Source: Ctenosaura bakeri
Lineage: Eukaryota > Chordata > Lepidosauria > Squamata > Iguanidae
Reading direction: 5' to 3'
Assembly (NCBI GenBank): GCA_948474755.1
Contig: CAOLHI010001846.1
Span: 124,001 to 188,000, forward strand
DNA length: 64,000 nt
Shown here piece by piece: positions 61,750 to 64,000 of the stretch; position 1 is the stretch's first letter, and each line of letters starts with the position of its first letter. The notes beneath the pieces are model-generated. The model was not told where the DNA came from and ran no database searches. It saw only the letters and a program-made list of their open reading frames with translations. The position numbers were made by a program, and so were the translations under genes.

Positions 61750-64000
61750 GGTAGGACCTACGTGTTTGTGTAGTGCTTCTTCCCCATTTTGGGTGAAAAG
61801 CAGCCTCAAGTGGGTTCTTCCCTGTCTTTGGAACCCCTCTAGTCAGTTTCTGATCCTGTTTCTTCTTACAGCTCAAGATTATTGGGTTTTGCATGCTCCT
61901 GCCTCTTGTGGCCCTGTGAGACATTACTGGGGATCATTTCTAGTTCTTCCAGGTTTACTAGTTTGTGGGTGGCTTAGAAGAAGGCAGGAGTTTGTGAAGA
62001 GTTTGACCTGTCACAGAAGTTAGACCAAGCCAATTTGAGAAAAAGATTCTTGATTTCTAAATAAACTGCAAAGCAGGAGGGATAGCCCTAACTTTAGGCT
62101 GATAGCTGCCACAGATTACATTGGCATCCAACATGTGTACAGAGGACAGATTGTTGTGTGCAGATGACACTTGTGGGAAGAGCACTGAAAACCCAAATCC
62201 TTTGGGTAGTTTACATTGACGTAACATCTTTTTCCACTGCTTTGTGAGAGGATAATAGTATTGCATTCTAAACTGGTGTGGGTATATCTGGGTTAGCCCA
62301 GATGCTCTGTGTATCAATTATGTTTATCCAGGATTAATCCATCCAGGTTTATTCCAAGACTACAAAGAGATTTTATTCTACCTGTAAGGGAGCTTGAAAT
62401 AACACTTTCTCATTTATAACAGCTGCCTCTTGCAAAGGAAGGGGGAGAAAAAGCATTCCACATTATTAATGATGTAGACTTTGGGGAACAATAAATCCCA
62501 TCTCTCCAAAGGCAGGAGAAAATGTATTAGGACCAAGCATTCCTGGTTCCCAAAGAAGGGAAAGCAATAGAGGCTTCACAGGTGATTTTTATTTCAAAAT
62601 AAAAAATACACATGGTTTTGTTACATGGACAAGAGGCCCTGGATGGCTGTTCTTGGCTGTTTGTGCTGCTTAGAGAAAGAGTTAAAAAGAATACACTCCA
62701 CTGTGTCTTCAGCATAAGAGTGGAGGGAATATGGCAGTTAAGACACACATGTATATACACACGCGCACACGCACACACTCGCTTCCCCAAGGAGAGAGAG
62801 CCCTCTCACTCCCCAAACAAAACAGCTGCCAAGTGCAAAAACTTTCGAAGGAGGGGAGCAGCCGGCAAGGCTTCTTGGGTAACATATTTCTGCTACATTC
62901 TTATTTCAAAATGGGACTTAACTGTCATGCCATCCTCCAAAAGGGAGATCTCATTTTGGAGTGGGACAGGGGCTCCTTGTTAAGCCATTCCTGAACTCTT
63001 CAGAATTCTGAGAACAGGCTTCGATGCCAATTTAAATGGGTAGCATTCTGGGGTGAGAAGAGCCTATCGAGCAATAATTCTGTAATGCAAAAGAGCTTAT
63101 TCTGTTTTCTACAGTGGCTTCCTCAAATTTGCAGAAAGCATTTGGGAGCAATAGTGGAAGTTCTTAATTTGGAAAAAAGAGAATGCACCTTGTGTCCAGG
63201 AAGAAAAAAGTTTAGATTTTTTTTTTCTATATGGAAAATTACCAGTAGTTTAACTCCCCAGCTTCCCAAGATTAGGTATATATTGGTGAAGGAGGGGAGT
63301 TTTGTGGAAAATGTAAAATGTTAAGTCATTTTTCTAAGATAAACACCTCGCTTTTCAACACAAATTAGATCAGCAGAAAGAGATTTTCTTCAGCTGTTCT
63401 GGATGGAGGATGCTGATGGCTGAAACAATTCAAATAGATTAATACAACTGGTACACTAGAAACTTAAAATGATCTGAATGGATACTGGCAGGCAGCGTAT
63501 GAAATGAATTCTTCCAATTTCTACTTCCTTTGAGGTGTTTTCTAAATTTCCAGGTAGTTTACATCTCTAATTGCACGCCCCATTAAAGTGACTAGACATA
63601 TTCCCTTTTCCACCATTTATTCATGCCCTTTTCCTGAACCTTAAAAGTCTGCCGCAATGTATATATTCTGGATTAAATGATCCAGAATAAAAATGTGCCC
63701 ATACCCTCAATTGCTCCACTCACTGACATATGTTCTACTTCTGCATTCATGGGTTGCATTCCATCTTAGAGAGATAGATCCATTAATGCTCAGCAGCTAA
63801 AATTGCTGGGTGCAAAAAAAAAGTTTAAAAACATCTTTTTTAAAACAATGCATCATCTTTGGACTCTCAACAATTTAAACAGGACGCTTTGGGTGTAAGA
63901 AAAATGTGGTTTAAAAATTACTAGAATTAATGCTGCAATGCAAGATAGGTGCTCTGTTCCTGTAGCCACTGATGCTGTAGGTTTTAAGGCCTAAAATAAT
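61750..64000. other. Downstream sequence, possible long 3' UTR and intergenic DNA
   Basis: Apart from a CA/CG-type microsatellite at about 62753-62779, I see no repeats and no gene. Open frames here lack coding character. Confidence 0.4.

Overview
The window is vertebrate nuclear DNA, most likely from a squamate reptile (a lizard). The genes have short exons in a background of CR1 LINE 3' ends with the ATTCTATG tail, tRNA-derived and 5S-derived SINEs with box A/B promoters, Tigger-like, hAT-like and L1-like pieces, and a very abundant palindromic miniature transposon. The species call is inference from the repeat mix and from near-identity of the encoded proteins to amniote orthologues.

Four genes are clear, all on the + strand. 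(1) NXF1, 3' part: 11 exons from 616 to the stop at 8949, encoding the end of the leucine-rich-repeat domain, the NTF2-like domain and the C-terminal UBA-like domain. (2) TMEM223: two exons, 12179-12665 and 15332-15624. (3) SLC3A2 (CD98/4F2 heavy chain): a GC-rich noncoding first exon ending at 32975 and nine coding exons from 35169 to 49560. (4) A calmodulin gene: six exons from 54935 to 61138, with a protein identical to vertebrate calmodulin. NXF1 is an mRNA exporter, TMEM223 a mitochondrial membrane protein, SLC3A2 an amino-acid-transporter chaperone and calmodulin a calcium sensor. They are neighbours by synteny, not parts of one pathway.

Between TMEM223 and SLC3A2 (15.6-32.8 kb) lies repeat-dense DNA. 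A weak candidate small gene starts there at 17634, just downstream of an RFX X-box.

The most striking feature is a miniature inverted-repeat family, called PalM here as a working name. I count about 35 full or partial copies between 7 and 53 kb and none around calmodulin. Full copies are 140-230 bp with termini GGCCATTTCCGCACTAG. Many are almost perfect palindromes, and eight have exact 3-bp target duplications. The two arms of one copy share private variants that differ from copy to copy, which points to arm homogenisation by conversion or snap-back synthesis. About ten pieces crowd the SLC3A2 promoter. The long form of the element carries a sequence resembling the ZNF143/THAP11 promoter motif that also sits at the TMEM223 promoter.
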